Shown one piece after another: positions 6,409 to 14,608 of a stretch of DNA of 18,631 bases; positions within the stretch are counted from its first letter, which is position 1; every line of letters starts with the position of its first letter. A program made the translations under genes and the position numbers. The notes under the pieces were generated by a model. It did no database searches. It was not told the DNA's origin and saw only the letters and a program-made list of their open reading frames with translations. Source of the DNA: an uncultured Clostridia bacterium (GTDB taxonomy: Bacteria > Bacillota > Clostridia > TANB77 > CAG-508); contig CALXVO010000012.1 in assembly GCA_944392065.1 (NCBI GenBank), positions 1 to 18,631 on the forward strand, written 5' to 3'.

Positions 6409-8644
6409 ATGATAGCAGAAGTGATAATACAAAGTAATGTAAAAAATCTAAATAAAACATTTGACTATAAAATACCAGAAGAGTACGAAAATAAAGTACT
6501 CGAATTAATTGGAGCAAGGGTATTAGTGCCATTTGGTAGAATGAAATCTTTAGAAGAAGGTTTTATTGTAAATATAAAAGAAAATACAGAATATGAAGTA
6601 AAAGAAATAGCTAGAATAGAAGAAAAATATTTAGATGAAAGTAGAATAGAACTTGCAAAATGGATGGCAAGAAGGTATTTTTGTAATATTGCAGATTGCC
6701 TAAAACTTATGTTACCACCAGGAACTACGTCAAAAGTGAATACTAATAGGGTAAAAGAGAAAAATGCAAATTTTATTACTTTAAAAAAGGACGAAGATGA
6801 AATTGAGTTTGATATAGAAAATGGAAAATTAAAATCAGAAAAGCAGATTAGAACACTGAGATTTATTATGCAAAATGGCGACTCTTTAGTATCTGATATT
6901 GAAATGTTTGCAGACAGTTCTAGAGCAGTAGTAAATACCTTATGTAAAAATGGATACTTAGAAATGATAGAGAAAAAGATTGAAAGAGACCCATTTGAAG
7001 ATAAAGATATTGAAAGAACACAAAAATTACAACTTACCGATGAACAACAAAAAGCCTTTGATACTATTTGCGACTCTATGGATGATATGTTATTTTCCGA
7101 ATTTTTATTATTTGGAGTAACTGGTTCACGGAAAGACAGAAGTGTATTTACAATTAATAGAAAAGACACTAAAAGAACACAAATCTAGTATATTATTAGT
7201 ACCAGAAATATCGCTAACTCCACAAACGGTAAATCGATTTATCGCAAGGTTTGGCAAAGAACAAATTGCAGTACTACATAGTAAATTATCGGTAGGAGAA
7301 AGATACGATCAATGGCACAAAATAAATGAAGGAAAAGCAAAAATAATTATTGGAGCACGTTCTGCTATTTTCGCACCAGTACAAGACTTAGGAATTGTTA
7401 TTATCGATGAAGAACACGATGGTTCATATCAATCCGAAATGGCACCAAGGTATGATGCAAAAGAAATAGCAAGATACAGATGTAAATCTGCTAATGTACC
7501 ATTAGTATTAGGAAGTGCCACGCCAGACATAGAAACCTATTATAAAGCACAAAAAGAAGAAATAATGCTTTTAGAATTAACCAAAAGAGCAAATGAAGCA
7601 GAATTGCCAAGCATCGAAATAATTGACTTAAGAGAAGAATTAGCAAAAGGAAACAAATCCATGATTAGTACTAGACTTTATGAAGAAATAGAAAAAAATC
7701 TGAAAGATAAAAAACAAACTATTTTATACTTAAACAGAAGAGGATTTTCAACATTTGTAATGTGCAGAAATTGTGGTTATAGCGTAAAATGTAAGAATTG
7801 CAATATAAATTTAACGTATCATTTTAATACCAATAAACTAAAATGCCATTATTGTGGATATGAAGAAAAAGTAGTAACAACATGTCCAGAATGCGGAAGT
7901 AATCAAATACGATACTTTGGAACAGGAACACAAAAACTAGAATATGAAATCCATAAACTATTCCCAGAAGCTAGTACCATAAGAATGGATATTGATACAG
8001 TAACTAAGAAAAACTCACATGAACAAATTTTAGAAAAATTCAAAAACGACAAGATAGATATCTTAATTGGAACACAGATGGTAGTAAAAGGACATCATTT
8101 CCCTAATGTAACACTAGTTGGAGTTATTGCAGCAGATGGAAGCTTAAATATAGATGACTTTAGAGCAAATGAAAGAACCTTTCAAATACTAACACAAGTA
8201 GCAGGAAGAGCAGGAAGAGGAAAAGACAAAGGAAGAGTTATAATCCAGACCTATAATCCAGACAACTTTAGTATTGAATGTGCCAAAAAGCAAGATTACA
8301 ATTTATTCTATCATACCGAGATATCTTTACGAAAACAATTGAAATATCCGCCATTTTGCGATATAATAGTAATTGGATTTACTTCAGAAAATGAAAAAGA
8401 AGTAATTTCAGTAGCAGAAAAAATACATGCCTATTTAAAAAATAGAGTAATAAAAGAAAATATAGGTATCATACTATATAGAGCACTTCCAGCACCAATT
8501 GACAAAATAAAAAATAAATATAGATGGAGAATTCTAGTAAAATGTAAATTCTCGGAAGAAATCATAGACTTAATGAACGATGTTATAGAAGAATACTATA
8601 AACTAAAGAAAAAAAACACAAGAATAGCAATTATGTCGTTATAG
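6409..8644 (+). CDS. priA: Primosomal helicase PriA, +1 frameshifted
   Basis: 3'-5' DNA helicase that reloads the replisome at stalled forks. Zero-frame residues 1-240 (6409-7128) cover the 3'-DNA-binding and winged-helix domains and run into LLFGVTGS. The +1 frame from 7130 continues GKTEVYLQLIEKTL, so the break falls inside the Walker A motif GSGKT. Then follow VPEISLTPQ, Walker B IIDEEHD, GSATPD, the eight zinc cysteines (CRNCG, CKNC, CHYCG, CPECG), the helicase motif TQMVVKGHHFP and QVAGRAGRG. Joined length is 744 residues, normal for PriA. Without the shift, translation stops at 7188. The remainder alone has no ribosome binding site and would lack the lysine loop. ATG 6409 follows AAGGAG at 6398-6403. 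It heads the priA-def-fmt cluster. Pseudogene, sequencing error or programmed frameshift are all open. Confidence 0.88.
7126..7132 (+). other. +1 frameshift site TCA-C-GGA in priA
   Basis: Zero-frame codons are GGT TCA CGG AAA GAC. Dropping C7129 gives GGT TCA GGA AAG ACA GAA, that is GSGKTE, the invariant Walker A sequence. The arrangement TCA-C-GGN is identical to the asd site. No Shine-Dalgarno-like run lies directly upstream. Confidence 0.85.
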
Positions 8645-8708
8645 GGACAGGCCTTCCTAAAAGGGGACAGTCCCCAATTAGGAAAATTCGGACAAAAAAG
8701 CCTGTCCC
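8644..8708. repeat. Nested REP-like palindrome after priA
   Basis: An outer pair GGGACAGGC (8644-8652) and GCCTGTCCC (8700-8708) encloses an inner 31-base palindrome at 8654-8684 with the core GGGGAC-A-GTCCCC. The priA stop codon ends on the first base of the outer arm. The inner 31 bases are identical to the copy after fmt (10298-10328). It sits between priA and def, upstream of the def ribosome binding site. Confidence 0.85.
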
Positions 8709-8734
8709 CAATTAGAAAGAAGGAGGTAAGAAAG

Positions 8735-9214
8735 GTGGCAATAAGAGAAATAAGACAAAACGGAGACGAAATTTTAAGAAAGAAATCTAGAGTAGTTGAA
8801 GTAGTAGATGACAAAATAAGAGAACTATTAGAAGATATGTTAGAGACAATGCATAAATATAATGGAGTGGGGCTTGCTGCTCCACAAGTAGGAATTTTAA
8901 AAAGAGTTGTTGTAATCGATTTATACGATGAAAGCGAACCGTTAAAATTAGTAAATCCAGTTATTATAAAAGAAAAAGGAAAGCAAGAGGTAGAAGAGGG
9001 ATGCTTAAGCTTCCCAAATCAATATGCGAAAATGATAAGACCTGAAGAAATTGTAGTAGAAGCATTAAATGAGAATGGAGAAAAAATAAAAATAAAGGCG
9101 AAAGGATTATTAGCACAAGCAATATGCCACGAAGTTGATCATTTAGATGGAATATTATTTGTGGATAATATGATACCTGGCACATTAGAATATGTAGAGC
9201 CAAAAGAAGATTAG
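8735..9214 (+). CDS. def: Peptide deformylase
   Basis: Removes the formyl group from the N-terminal methionine of new proteins, using a bound Fe2+ or similar metal. All three family motifs are present: GVGLAAPQ (45-52), EGCLSFP (with the metal-binding Cys) and HEVDHLDG (two metal His and the catalytic Glu). The length, 159 residues, is typical. The GTG start at 8735 is chosen because AAGGAGG at 8720-8726 is 8 bases upstream and the protein begins MAIREIRQNGDEILRKKS, as in the family. Its product works with that of fmt downstream: Fmt adds formyl groups to initiator tRNA and Def later removes them. Confidence 0.95.
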   Translation: MAIREIRQNGDEILRKKSRVVEVVDDKIRELLEDMLETMHKYNGVGLAAPQVGILKRVVVIDLYDESEPLKLVNPVIIKEKGKQEVEEGCLSFPNQYAKMIRPEEIVVEALNENGEKIKIKAKGLLAQAICHEVDHLDGILFVDNMIPGTLEYVEPKED

Positions 9215-9244
9215 TGTAAAACAAAAAGAGTAGGGAAATTTATC

Positions 9245-9272
9245 TCCATGGTTTCAAAAAGGAAACGATGGA
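9245..9272 (+). other. Hairpin in the def-fmt gap
   Basis: TCCAT-G-GTTTC (9245-9255) pairs with GAAAC-G-ATGGA (9262-9272) around a short A-rich loop, with a G-G mismatch in the middle. No T run follows. It lies 24 bases upstream of the fmt ribosome binding site and may be a processing or attenuation element. No known riboswitch class is recognised. Confidence 0.4.
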
Positions 9273-9310
9273 CTAGTCTTTATACCTTGTTCTAGAAGGA
9301 GGATATAAGA

Positions 9311-10297
9311 ATGCTTAAAATAGTTTTTATGGGGACACCGGATTTTGCGGAACAGTCTTTAAAAGCAATATATGAAGCGGGATACCAAATAGAGGCTGTA
9401 GTAACAAATGTAGATAAACCAAAAGGTAGAGGCATGAAAATGGTTTCTTCTCCGGTAAAACAATTTGCTGAGGAAAAGCATTTAACTGTTTTTCAGCCAC
9501 AAAAAGTAAGAAATAATGTGGAATTTATTGAAGAAATAAAGCAAATAAATCCAGATGTAATATGTGTGGTTGCTTATGGAAAAATTCTTCCAAAAGAACT
9601 GTTGGAAATTCCAAAACTTGGTTGTATTAATGTACATGCTTCATTACTTCCTAAATATAGAGGAGCGGCGCCAATACAGTGGACGGTACTAAATGGAGAT
9701 AAAACTACTGGAATTACAACAATGTATATGGATGAAGGAATGGACACAGGAGATATGATTTTAAAAGAAGAAGTAGAAATAGGAAAAGATGAAACAACAG
9801 GAGAGCTATGGGATAGACTTGCTGTGATAGGTGGCAATTTGCTTGTGAAAACATTGCAATTGATTGAAAAAGGAGAGGCACCACGAGAAAAACAAGCAGA
9901 AGAATTTACTTTAGCACCAATGCTAGATAAAAATATGTCCAAAATAGATTGGGAAAATAAAATGGCTTCCGAAATAAAAAATTTGGTAAGAGGATTAAAT
10001 CCAATCATGGGAGCATTTTGCTATTTGAATGATAAAAAAATAAAATTTTGGAAAGTAGATGTTCTATCGGAAAAGGAGTTAGAGCAAGAGTATCCAGAAC
10101 TAATAGAGTACGAATATAAAATGCCTAATATTGAACCAGGAACGGTACTATTTTCAGATGCAAAAAAAGGATTGTATATAAAAGCGAAAAATGGAATTAT
10201 TAAAGTCCTTGAAATACAAGGAGAAAATGCAAAAAAAATGAGCATACATGATTTTTTGAGAGGAAATAGGATAGAAGCGGGAAGCATATTTTCTTAG
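9311..10297 (+). CDS. fmt: Methionyl-tRNA formyltransferase
   Basis: Transfers a formyl group from 10-formyltetrahydrofolate to methionyl-initiator tRNA. The 328-residue protein has an N-terminal formyltransferase domain (about 1-205) with MGTPDFA (7-13), the catalytic triad N107, H109 and D145 in INVHASLLPKYRGAAPIQW and MDEGMDTGDM, and a C-terminal domain (about 210-320) with NLVRGLNP and the PGT segment. It is slightly longer than usual because of an acidic insert around 255-272. ATG 9311 is 8 bases after AAGGAGG (9296-9302). Confidence 0.95.
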   Translation: MLKIVFMGTPDFAEQSLKAIYEAGYQIEAVVTNVDKPKGRGMKMVSSPVKQFAEEKHLTVFQPQKVRNNVEFIEEIKQINPDVICVVAYGKILPKELLEIPKLGCINVHASLLPKYRGAAPIQWTVLNGDKTTGITTMYMDEGMDTGDMILKEEVEIGKDETTGELWDRLAVIGGNLLVKTLQLIEKGEAPREKQAEEFTLAPMLDKNMSKIDWENKMASEIKNLVRGLNPIMGAFCYLNDKKIKFWKVDVLSEKELEQEYPELIEYEYKMPNIEPGTVLFSDAKKGLYIKAKNGIIKVLEIQGENAKKMSIHDFLRGNRIEAGSIFS

Positions 10298-10328
10298 TTC
10301 CTAAAAGGGGACAGTCCCCAATTAGGAA
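10298..10328. repeat. REP-like 31-bp palindrome after fmt
   Basis: The palindrome starts on the base directly after the fmt stop codon. Its arms TTCCTAA/TTAGGAA flank the core GGGGAC-A-GTCCCC. All 31 bases are identical to 8654-8684. It may also act as a terminator hairpin, but a clear T run is lacking. Confidence 0.85.
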
Positions 10329-10341
10329 ATTTTAAAAAAAG

Positions 10342-10370
10342 TTGCAAAAATTGTTATATAATAGTATAAT
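10342..10370 (+). promoter_or_regulatory. Promoter of the GT2 gene
   Basis: TTGCAA at 10342-10347 and TATAAT at 10365-10370 are spaced by 17 bases. It would start transcription near 10377, giving a leader of about 85 bases. Confidence 0.55.
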
Positions 10371-10461
10371 ATATAATGTATGAAATTATATACATAAAAA
10401 GTAATACAAACATAGATAAAGTGCATAATATGAATATAAGATATTTTAAAAGGAGAAAAAA

Positions 10462-11691
10462 ATGGATTATTTATTTATGATTCAGCAAGCACTTGTATGG
10501 TTATTAACAATATTTTGGGGATATCAATTAATTATAAGCATTTGTTCACTAGTAAAGTTAAAAGATAAACCAATATTAGAAGAGAAAACAAATAGATTTA
10601 TGGCAATAGTGCCTGCTCATAACGAAGAAAATGTTATAGAAGCTTTAATAGAAAGTTTAAACAAGCAAGATTATCCAAGAGATTATTATGATATATATGT
10701 TATTGCAGACAATTGTACGGATAGAACTGCAGAAATTGCAAGAGAACACGGTGCAATTGTATTGGAAAGATTTGATGAAGAACATAAAACTAAGGGATAT
10801 GCATTGCAATGGTTCTTAAATCAAAAAATTGAAGAAAATGCAAATTATGATGCTTTTTGCATTTTTGATGCAGATAATATTGTAGATAAAAACTTCTTAA
10901 AAGCTATGAATAAAAAACTTTGTCAAGGAGAAGAAGTAGTTCAGGGATATAGAGATATTAAGAATCCAACCGATAGTTGGGTATCAGCAGGTTACGCATT
11001 ATTTTATTGGACAATGAATCGATTCTATCATTTAGCAAGGTATAATTTGGGACTATCTCCATTGATTAATGGTACTGGTTTCATGGTTAAGTTCGATGTT
11101 ATTAAACCAGAAGGATGGAACACCAAGACATTAACAGAGGATATTGAATTTTCTTTAAAAAGAATAATAACAGGAAAAAGATTAGGCTGGGCAACAGATG
11201 CAATAGTTTATGATGAACAACCAGTAGGATTTAAACAATCATGGAAACAAAGAACTAGATGGACGGTAGGGCATATACAATGCATGACTGAATATACAAA
11301 ACCACTTGCATCTGCTGTTAAGTCGCATAAAACCATGATGAATTTTGATGGATTGCTATATATATTAGGAAGTATTCCAATGTTTGTATTAACATTAGTT
11401 TTATTAGTATTAAACTTTGTTATATATATAGCCAATGGAATGAGTACAGTTGACTTAATTATAAATTGTTTAAGATATTTAATACCAACATTCCTTTTAC
11501 CAATATTTACAGCATTACTTATTATGATATTGGATAAAAAGCCGATAAGACCAATGATTAAAGGATTATTATGCTATCCGATATTCTTAGGCTCATGGAT
11601 ATTGATAAACTTTAAATGTTTATTTAAACGTGACACAAGTTGGGATAAAATTGAACACGTTAGAAATATAAAGATAAAAGATGTTGCTTAA
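10462..11691 (+). CDS. Membrane GT2 glycosyltransferase
   Basis: Family 2 glycosyltransferase of the processive, cellulose/hyaluronan-synthase-like kind, 409 residues, that adds sugars from a nucleotide-sugar donor at the cytoplasmic face of the membrane. An N-terminal helix (about 5-30) precedes the GT-A domain with VPAHNEE (50-56), the DNCTDRT donor loop (83-89), DAD (136-138, metal-binding), TED (225-227, catalytic base) and QRTRW (263-267, acceptor site). Three or so helices follow (about 293-325, 332-362, 370-390). The product cannot be told from sequence: exopolysaccharide or a lipid-linked glycan are possible. A good AGGAG site precedes ATG 10462. The next gene is also a membrane glycosyltransferase, suggesting one envelope-glycan task. 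Confidence 0.85.
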   Translation: MDYLFMIQQALVWLLTIFWGYQLIISICSLVKLKDKPILEEKTNRFMAIVPAHNEENVIEALIESLNKQDYPRDYYDIYVIADNCTDRTAEIAREHGAIVLERFDEEHKTKGYALQWFLNQKIEENANYDAFCIFDADNIVDKNFLKAMNKKLCQGEEVVQGYRDIKNPTDSWVSAGYALFYWTMNRFYHLARYNLGLSPLINGTGFMVKFDVIKPEGWNTKTLTEDIEFSLKRIITGKRLGWATDAIVYDEQPVGFKQSWKQRTRWTVGHIQCMTEYTKPLASAVKSHKTMMNFDGLLYILGSIPMFVLTLVLLVLNFVIYIANGMSTVDLIINCLRYLIPTFLLPIFTALLIMILDKKPIRPMIKGLLCYPIFLGSWILINFKCLFKRDTSWDKIEHVRNIKIKDVA

Positions 11692-11710
11692 ATAGTGAAA
11701 CTATGATATA

Positions 11711-11719
11711 TGATATAAT
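11711..11719 (+). promoter_or_regulatory. Extended -10 upstream of the GT-C gene
   Basis: The site is TGATATAAT, an extended -10, with no good -35. Transcription would start near 11726, right at the palindrome that follows. Read-through from the GT2 gene is an alternative. Confidence 0.35.
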
Positions 11720-11727
11720 CATTAAGA

Positions 11728-11760
11728 ATGAGAAATTGGGGTCTGACCCCAATTTCTCAT
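11728..11760. repeat. Perfect REP-like palindrome before the GT-C gene
   Basis: Arms 11728-11743 and 11745-11760 are exact 16-base reverse complements around a single T. The core is GGGGTC-T-GACCCC flanked by AATT, a variant of the GGGGAC-A-GTCCCC core elsewhere in the window. It ends just before the AGGGGGG ribosome binding site. Confidence 0.85.
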
Positions 11761-11773
11761 ATAGGGGGGAAGT

Positions 11774-13285
11774 ATGAAAAAAATATTAAAAAATAAAGCA
11801 ACATTAATACATATAATAATTATAATACTAGGAATTATTTTTATTTCCTTATCAACATTTCATAGTAGCTTATGGTATGATGAATCTTATTCAGTAGCAA
11901 TATCTAATAGAAGTTTTGCAGATATTTGGAAGATAGGTGGGCACGATGTCCATCCAGTACTATATTATTGGATATTACATGCTATAAGAAGTGTTTTTGG
12001 AAACCAAATAATGATATTTAGGCTATTTTCAGTTTTAGTACTAGCTATTTTAGGAATCCTAGGATTTACACACATTAGAAAAGATTTTGGACCAAGGGTT
12101 GGACTATTATTTTCATTCTTTGTATTTTTCTTACCAATAACTGTAGCATATGCAGGAGAGATAAGAATGTACGGACTAGCTATGTTATTAGTTACACTTA
12201 TGGCAATTTATGCATACAGAATATATAAAAATCCTAATGGGAAGAATATAAAAAATTGGATTCTTTTTGGTGTATTTAGTTTAGCTTCGGCATATACACA
12301 CTACTATGCTCTGGCAGCAGCTGGAATAATAAATGTAGCGATGTTTATTTATTATATAAGAAAAGCTGTGCAAGAGAAGAAAATGGGTTCTAATTTAAAA
12401 GCATTTCTAATTGTAGCAATTATACAAATAGTAGCATATATACCTTGGTTAATATATTTAATATTGCAAATAAGCCAAGTATCTGCAGGTTTTTGGATAG
12501 AAATGTCTTTTCCAGGAACATTAATAGAAATGTTTACATTCCAATTTACAGGAAACCTTGAAGATTCTAAGTATGTATCAAACTGGGTAGCAGGAGTATT
12601 TGGAATAATTATATGTAGTTATGTAATTTACTTATTTATACGAAACAGAAAGAACAAAGAAGAAAACAGACCGGCAAAATATGCAATAATAATATATGCT
12701 TTAACACTGGCTGGAGTTTTTGTTATGTCTTTCATAATGCATAGTGCAATACTATATGCAAGATATATGCTATGCATTACAGGACTTTTTATATTCTTTA
12801 TAAGCTATATAATAGGAAAATATGGTAACAAATATATTACAATACCTATATGCATTTTATCAATAATAATTGCAACATATATAAATGTATTGTTAATAAA
12901 TCAAAATTATGACGAAAGCAATGCAAGGCCAATAGAATACTTAAAAGAAAATATTCAAGAAGGAGACATTTTACTTTATGGAAATGAAGGAAGTGGATTT
13001 GTAGTATCTGCAAATTTTCCTGATGTAAAACAATATTTCTGGGATGGGGCATATTGGAATATTGATGAAGCAATAAGTAGCTATGGTCCGAATATGACAA
13101 TAATACATAGCTTAGATGAAATAGAAGAAGAAAATGCAAGAATTTGGGTAATTAATGCAAGTAATTATGCAATAGCAAATTCCTTAGTAGAAGAAATGAA
13201 TGCAGAATTAATTTCAAAAGAAGCTTATATAACAGCCTATAAAGAATATGAATATACAATTTCTTTGATTGAATTAGATAGATAG
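11774..13285 (+). CDS. GT-C family (GT39/ArnT-like) membrane glycosyltransferase
   Basis: Polytopic membrane protein of 503 residues resembling the dolichyl-phosphate-mannose/ArnT superfamily, which uses polyprenyl-phosphate sugars on the outer side of the membrane. The first extracytoplasmic loop has the typical WYDESYS (34-40; acidic D36-E37), then GGHDVHPVLYYW (55-66) and YAGEIRMYGLAM. About ten hydrophobic segments run to residue 375, followed by a soluble C-terminal domain of about 125 residues, predicted outside. ATG 11774 follows AGGGGGGAAG closely. Donor and acceptor are unknown. The upstream GT2 gene could supply or extend the substrate, but that is inference from adjacency only. Confidence 0.8.
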   Translation: MKKILKNKATLIHIIIIILGIIFISLSTFHSSLWYDESYSVAISNRSFADIWKIGGHDVHPVLYYWILHAIRSVFGNQIMIFRLFSVLVLAILGILGFTHIRKDFGPRVGLLFSFFVFFLPITVAYAGEIRMYGLAMLLVTLMAIYAYRIYKNPNGKNIKNWILFGVFSLASAYTHYYALAAAGIINVAMFIYYIRKAVQEKKMGSNLKAFLIVAIIQIVAYIPWLIYLILQISQVSAGFWIEMSFPGTLIEMFTFQFTGNLEDSKYVSNWVAGVFGIIICSYVIYLFIRNRKNKEENRPAKYAIIIYALTLAGVFVMSFIMHSAILYARYMLCITGLFIFFISYIIGKYGNKYITIPICILSIIIATYINVLLINQNYDESNARPIEYLKENIQEGDILLYGNEGSGFVVSANFPDVKQYFWDGAYWNIDEAISSYGPNMTIIHSLDEIEEENARIWVINASNYAIANSLVEEMNAELISKEAYITAYKEYEYTISLIELDR

Positions 13286-13310
13286 TATTTTATATTCAAA
13301 GAAAAAATTG

Positions 13311-13350
13311 AAGCGTTTGTGGACAGATTTAAATCTATCCACAAACGCTT
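13311..13350. terminator. Bidirectional terminator, GT-C gene and amidohydrolase
   Basis: Arms 13311-13330 and 13331-13350 pair over 20 bases with one mismatch and almost no loop. On the minus strand the stem is followed by a T-rich run (complement of 13302-13308), so it serves the amidohydrolase gene best. It lies between two convergent genes. Confidence 0.7.
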
Positions 13351-13375
13351 TAATCAAACACATCAATACTGAAAT

Positions 13376-14371
13376 TTACTGCAAGTATACTTCAATTGCA
13401 TTCTTAAATAAAATTTGTTCTCGTATGCTTTCCATGATTTTTAGTTTTCTAACAACAGCTAATTCCTGCTCACTATTACCCCAAGGAGAATCTGTGCCAA
13501 ACAGAATTTTATTACTAGGCAAGAAATCTAATACTGTGTAATAAATATCTTCAGGAGACAATATCTCATTGGGGGGAAATAGGCTTGTAAGTTTACTTTC
13601 ATACATAAATACAGATGGACAGCAATCAAGATATACATTGTCCATTTGAGCGATTTTTCTTAGGACACCTTCATCAAGTGCTGCAGCATGAGCGACAACT
13701 ACCTTAATTTCAGGGTTATTTTCAGCAAAGGTAATAGCATCTTTTGCACTTTCCAATTCTCGTATTCCAGTATGAATTAAGATTGGTTTAGAAGAGTAAA
13801 TTCGAAGCTTAGCTACACTTACTTGGTCGTTCCAAGGATGAAGTTTAAATCCTATAAATTCATTAGGGTAATTCTCTTCAAAAAAATCAATCTCTGTTTG
13901 AATGGTAGCATCACAAAGAGAAATGTAAATAAGTGGCTTAATTTTATGGCGGTAAGGCTTCGTCATATAAATTAAAGCAATGTTATAACTACGAAGAGGA
14001 TCTATTTCGGATTTTAGAATTACCTTACCACATGTTTTACATTTAAGAACTAAGCCATCATCATTTTTTGTGATGACTACTCTATGCCGATGTGGAGATT
14101 TGCAATTACAAGCATTTAAATTGTTATTTATTGCAAATGCATTAGTGTTTCCTTTGAATGACTCTATAGATTTAGCAGAGGTTTGTACGTAAGGACAATT
14201 CATAGAACAATCATTTGGACATCTAAAAATACTCACCTTTGGGTTAAGAGTAGGGAATGCCATATCAATTCCACTTTGTTTCATTTCTCCTAAAAAACGC
14301 GATAAGCCATAATTATTGTAGAAAAAGTAATTTGAATCAGTATTAATATGTACATGAGAATTTATAATCAT
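13376..14371 (-). CDS. Amidohydrolase-2 family protein with Cys-rich insert
   Basis: TIM-barrel metal-dependent hydrolase, 331 residues. It shows the metal motif HVH (H6, H8), GFKLHPW (K176, H178), ILIHTG (H200), VVAHAA (H228) and LFGTDSPWG (D294), the pattern of the amidohydrolase-2/TatD-like superfamily. The substrate is unknown. Residues about 50-120 interrupt the barrel with a cysteine-rich insert: C51, C55, C59, then C88, C90 and C111, C114, likely one or two metal sites. ATG 14371 follows GGAGGG. It is a single gene, convergent with the GT-C gene and divergent from spoIIA. Codon 95 is one of only three in-frame CGG codons in the window and here the frame stays open. A decarboxylase of the same superfamily is an alternative function. 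Confidence 0.8.
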   Translation of the reverse strand: MIINSHVHINTDSNYFFYNNYGLSRFLGEMKQSGIDMAFPTLNPKVSIFRCPNDCSMNCPYVQTSAKSIESFKGNTNAFAINNNLNACNCKSPHRHRVVITKNDDGLVLKCKTCGKVILKSEIDPLRSYNIALIYMTKPYRHKIKPLIYISLCDATIQTEIDFFEENYPNEFIGFKLHPWNDQVSVAKLRIYSSKPILIHTGIRELESAKDAITFAENNPEIKVVVAHAAALDEGVLRKIAQMDNVYLDCCPSVFMYESKLTSLFPPNEILSPEDIYYTVLDFLPSNKILFGTDSPWGNSEQELAVVRKLKIMESIREQILFKNAIEVYLQ

Positions 14372-14562
14372 AAATTTCCCTCCATAAAATTCATAGTGTT
14401 TTTGCTAAAACCAGTGAAACAACTGCGCCAAAAAACAGTTGCTGTTATTTCGCATAAAGTATAAGCAAAAATTAACAAGGTTAATATACCTCGGAATAAA
14501 AAACACATTTGGTTAAACCATTCCAATATATATTAGCATAGAATTAATTAAAAATCATAAAA

Positions 14563-14590
14563 TGTCGAAAACTTCCCATAAATCGTCAAA
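14563..14590 (+). promoter_or_regulatory. Putative Spo0A boxes upstream of spoIIA
   Basis: A perfect TGTCGAA Spo0A box at 14563-14569 is followed 21 bases (two helical turns) later by CGTCAAA at 14584-14590, matching five of seven positions. Both are followed by AACTTCC. They lie just upstream of the spoIIA promoter, as expected for activation by phosphorylated Spo0A at the onset of sporulation. Confidence 0.65.
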
Positions 14591-14608
14591 ACTTCCTATA
14601 TTTTGCTA

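Noticed and set aside
2082..7132. Reassignment of CGG to another amino acid as the explanation of the two breaks.
   Set aside because: Changing the meaning of CGG would not restore the reading frame. Only skipping one base does.
7142..8644. The second half of priA as an independent gene starting at GTG 7142.
   Set aside because: No ribosome binding site is present, and the conserved GKTE begins before that codon. It is the continuation of one broken gene.
13308..13541. A plus-strand open frame across the end of the amidohydrolase gene.
   Set aside because: It starts in the terminator hairpin and runs antisense to a well-supported gene.
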